Origin: Chaenocephalus aceratus | Lineage: Eukaryota; Chordata; Actinopteri; Perciformes; Channichthyidae | Reading direction: 5' to 3' | DNA length: 64,000 nucleotides | NCBI GenBank assembly: GCA_023974075.1 | Contig: CM043788.1 | Location: 31,959,054-32,023,053, forward strand | In this document: positions 61,600 through 64,000 of the stretch, in pieces | How the letters are laid out: every line of letters starts with the position of its first letter | How positions within the stretch are numbered: position 1 is the stretch's first letter | The notes under the pieces: model-generated | Databases searched by the model: none | The model's input: the letters and a program-made list of their open reading frames with translations, nothing else | Told to the model about the DNA's origin: nothing | Position numbers and translations under genes: made by a program

Positions 61600-62385
61600 G
61601 TATGTCACATCATTTTTTTTAAATCAATATTTTAACTGATTACTCTTTAACACTGAAATTTAATATTCCTAACATGTTTTCCTTTCTCTTAAGCAAAGCT
61701 AAAACCCCAAGTATCACCATTTCTAGATTACCAGGATCAGAAAAGAATAGTGGAAACAAAAACATTTTCAATAATAAATATCTGGAATCTTTTTTTATTA
61801 ATGATTACATAATTATAATAACATGACTATTTTCCGTTGTTGCAATGCTATCCCCGTAGATTTGTTTGAAAAACACACATCACATTTCCTACATTAGCAC
61901 AAAATATGCATTTCCTAAAAAGTACAAAACTTAAACCAACCCTACGGTTACAAATATGGCATACAAGAATCCCAATATAAAGTGGGTTACACTTCATTCA
62001 AATATAAAACTTAAAGTAAAATGTCTTACCTTTTTGATTCCTAAAACTTGCTTGTTATTTTGTAAATTGAAAGGAAATTGACTTTTCAAGTAAAAAAACA
62101 AAATCACTTAATTTTGATGAATCCATTTTGTGGCCTCATATATGTCCATTGGGGTTGGAAGGAGGACAGGGAGAATGTAAAGGGTTAGTTTTTTTTTTTA
62201 GCATAATTGATCATTTTGATGTAATAGAAATGCTTCTGATAAGGTCAAATGATTAAAGACAAACATAACAATAAATAACAACAAATGAAGTATTTATGGC
62301 AGAACTGAAAGAAAACCATATTGTCATCTTTCTTTTTAGAAACTCATTTTTAAATGTGTTGCTGTTTACCTTTTGTTTCTTCCAG
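61600..62385 (+). other. adgrl2: adgrl2 intron 13
   Basis: A 786-bp, very AT-rich intron with no gene or repeat family recognised. Acceptor TTTTGTTTCTTCCAG. Confidence 0.9.
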
Positions 62386-62595
62386 ATTCACGACAGAGTG
62401 CACGAGCTGCTTCTGACGGTCATCACTCGCGTTGGGATCGTGGTGTCCCTCGTCTGCCTCACCATCAGCATCTTCACCTTCTGCTTCTTCCGGGGCCTGC
62501 AGAGCGATCGCAACACAATCCACAAGAACTTGTGCATCAATCTCTTCATCGCAGAGTTAATATTCCTAATCGGTATCGATATGACGGAACCCAAG
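62386..62595 (+). CDS. adgrl2: adgrl2 coding exon 14: TM1, first intracellular loop, TM2
   Basis: 70 codons, phase 0 (residues about 844-913). TM1 is near [20 protein letters not shown], followed by [19 protein letters not shown] (first intracellular loop) and TM2 near [34 protein letters not shown] is the strongest latrophilin signature in the window. Odd: human L1, L2 and L3 have Trp in VITWVGI, but here the codon is CGC (62428-62430), giving Arg inside TM1. The linker after the tethered agonist, [11 protein letters not shown], also differs from mammalian IAYKDGVHELLL. The donor is AAG before GTAAGC. Confidence 0.96.
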
Positions 62596-63330
62596 GTAAG
62601 CTGGAACGATTTCACCCCATTGATTTGAGTTTGATTCATTCCCTCTCACTTCATCTCCTTTCACCCCCGAACAAAACAATAGACCCTTTCAGGGGGAAAT
62701 TGATGAGTCGTTAAGCATTGTTTGTTTCTAACCTTCTCTGCCTGTCCTCAACATGACATGAGTGGGACAGCAACATTAATAGACATTACTAAAGAGCTGT
62801 GTCTTCCACTTGACAGATCTTTTCCCCTCTTTCACTTAAAGCCAGCGTTGCCATGGCTGACTCTGCATTCATACTATTTTCCTTTCTTTTTACCTACACT
62901 TTCTCTCAAGCACAAAAAATTGTTTTTTTGCATAAAGCTGGGAAATCTAAGCTTGAAATCCTGAGCTGCATGATTACATCTACTAAATGTAACCCTACAT
63001 CCAAATGGTATTTTAAATTGCTGCCGTACTGATGGAAATCTAAGCCTGTGCATAGTCAGAGTCCATGTGGTGAATGAATATTCATTACTTTTTTCATCAA
63101 TTTTCACTGAATGGGTGAGGCAGCAGTGGTGTGTTTTCAACGGGTTTTAATAGACATACGGTTTATGATATACAATTTTCAATAAAAGAACCGCTACGAA
63201 TATCCCTCTTGTAATATATAATAATTGTTCGACTTCAGGTTAACTTAAAAACCTTTTATTTTTTAAATGGATTACATTTTATTTCTTTAAAAAAAATTCA
63301 TAAATCTAAATCGGTGTTGTTTTCTCTCAG
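62596..63330 (+). other. adgrl2: adgrl2 intron 14
   Basis: A 735-bp intron with nothing recognised. Acceptor GTTGTTTTCTCTCAG. Confidence 0.9.
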
Positions 63331-63551
63331 ATTGGATGTGCCATCATCGCGGGGATCCTCCACTTCTTCTTCCTGGCTTCCTTCTCCTGGATGTGTCTTG
63401 AAGGGGTCCAGCTGTACCTCATGCTTGTGGAGGTCTTTGAAAGTGAATACTCTCGGAAGAAGTATTACTACGTGTCTGGTTACCTCTTCCCTGCCATCGT
63501 GGTCGGTGTCTCCGCAGCGATCGACTACAGGAGCTACGGGACCAAGAAAGC
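63331..63551 (+). CDS. adgrl2: adgrl2 coding exon 15: TM3, second intracellular loop, TM4 (last exon in window)
   Basis: 221 nt, phase 0 to 2 (residues about 914-986): [74 protein letters not shown]. It covers TM3 ([20 protein letters not shown]), the second intracellular loop ([10 protein letters not shown]) and TM4 ([15 protein letters not shown]). The Cys of IGCAI is the extracellular partner of the usual class-B2 disulfide to loop 2, which lies beyond the window. The exon ends AAAGC before GTAAGT in phase 2, so the protein continues. The ORF reading beyond the donor is not coding. Confidence 0.96.
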
Positions 63552-64000
63552 GTAAGTGCAGCTTTCTGAACACATCCTTGGAAATGCAGAGCAGACACGC
63601 TGGATGCAAACTGTCTGGGCCTACCTGCTGTGACTGTATGCGGTAGCTTTTGAAAATAAATCTACTCATCATTCCTGCCAGGGCTTTTTTTGCGCATCCC
63701 CGTAGACTACACCAAAACATTTGAGCTCCTTTTACCGGAGATGAGGAGCTGTTCAATTTTTTATGTCATTTGAAAGTGGCTGACAGACTCAACACTGTGG
63801 TTTCAGGGGGAGGCGGGCTACATTAATGCCTTTCTGCTTAAAGACCCTCCTGTGACCTCTTGTTTGTAAATGGTCTCTTAAAGAGAAGAGCACTGTGCCG
63901 AAAAACCTTTTACGTAGATTAATGGCCATATCTCGGCTAAAACCCATCTATCAAGAGAGGTTACACGGGGTCTTCCCTTTGTTTTGTTCAACTGTACTAA
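63552..64000 (+). other. adgrl2: adgrl2 intron 15, 5' part
   Basis: Start of the next intron, running off the window. No exon or repeat recognised in it. Confidence 0.85.

Noticed and set aside
63298..63756. 152-aa minus-strand ORF over exon 15
   Set aside because: It is an antisense shadow of the GC-richer TM3-TM4 exon, with no independent support.

Overview
The window looks like nuclear DNA from a ray-finned fish. The protein it encodes is a vertebrate latrophilin with large, AT-rich introns. The surroundings are full of hAT, PIF/Harbinger-like and TTAA-specific transposons, an LTR, and very long (GT)n microsatellites. A percomorph-like teleost is plausible, but I cannot name the species.

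The only gene I can support is the 5' two-thirds of an adhesion GPCR, latrophilin-2 (adgrl2; teleost a/b copy not resolved), on the + strand. Fifteen coding exons run from the signal peptide (ATG at 3966) to transmembrane helix 4 (exon ending 63551), and every donor/acceptor phase closes. They read continuously for 2,960 nt (986 codons plus two bases). In order they encode: signal peptide, rhamnose-binding-lectin (RBL) domain, a 15-nt KVEQK microexon, olfactomedin domain in one 801-nt exon, Thr-rich stalk, hormone-receptor motif, GAIN domain with GPS site (cleavage between bases 61560 and 61561), and helices TM1-TM4. TM5-7 and the cytoplasmic tail lie beyond the right edge. Two more in-frame, symmetric candidate cassette exons (60 nt at 38004-38063, 42 nt at 56489-56530) may be alternative or previously unrecorded exons. 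Residue numbers below count the 15 core exons and leave out these two candidates.

Region by region. Bases 1-3855 are upstream sequence holding a PIF/Harbinger-like element with a hAT element nested inside it, followed by a common teleost dispersed repeat. Bases 3856-4041 are the first coding exon with part of the 5' UTR and a 13-codon upstream ORF. Intron 1 (4042-25898) carries a TTAA-flanked MITE and a 5.4-kb nested transposon block at 18917-24324, which includes a MADF-domain remnant and a 45-bp near-perfect palindrome. Bases 25899-43596 hold the lectin and olfactomedin exons. An 11-kb intron follows with three long GT tracts. Bases 54584-63551 hold a dense exon cluster (stalk to TM4), with a solo LTR in one intron. 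No protein-coding gene was recognised on the minus strand, and no tRNA, rRNA or CRISPR array was seen.

Nothing here looks like a previously undescribed multi-gene system. The most checkable new points are the two candidate cassette exons, the Trp-to-Arg change in TM1, and the layered transposon insertions with intact target-site duplications.
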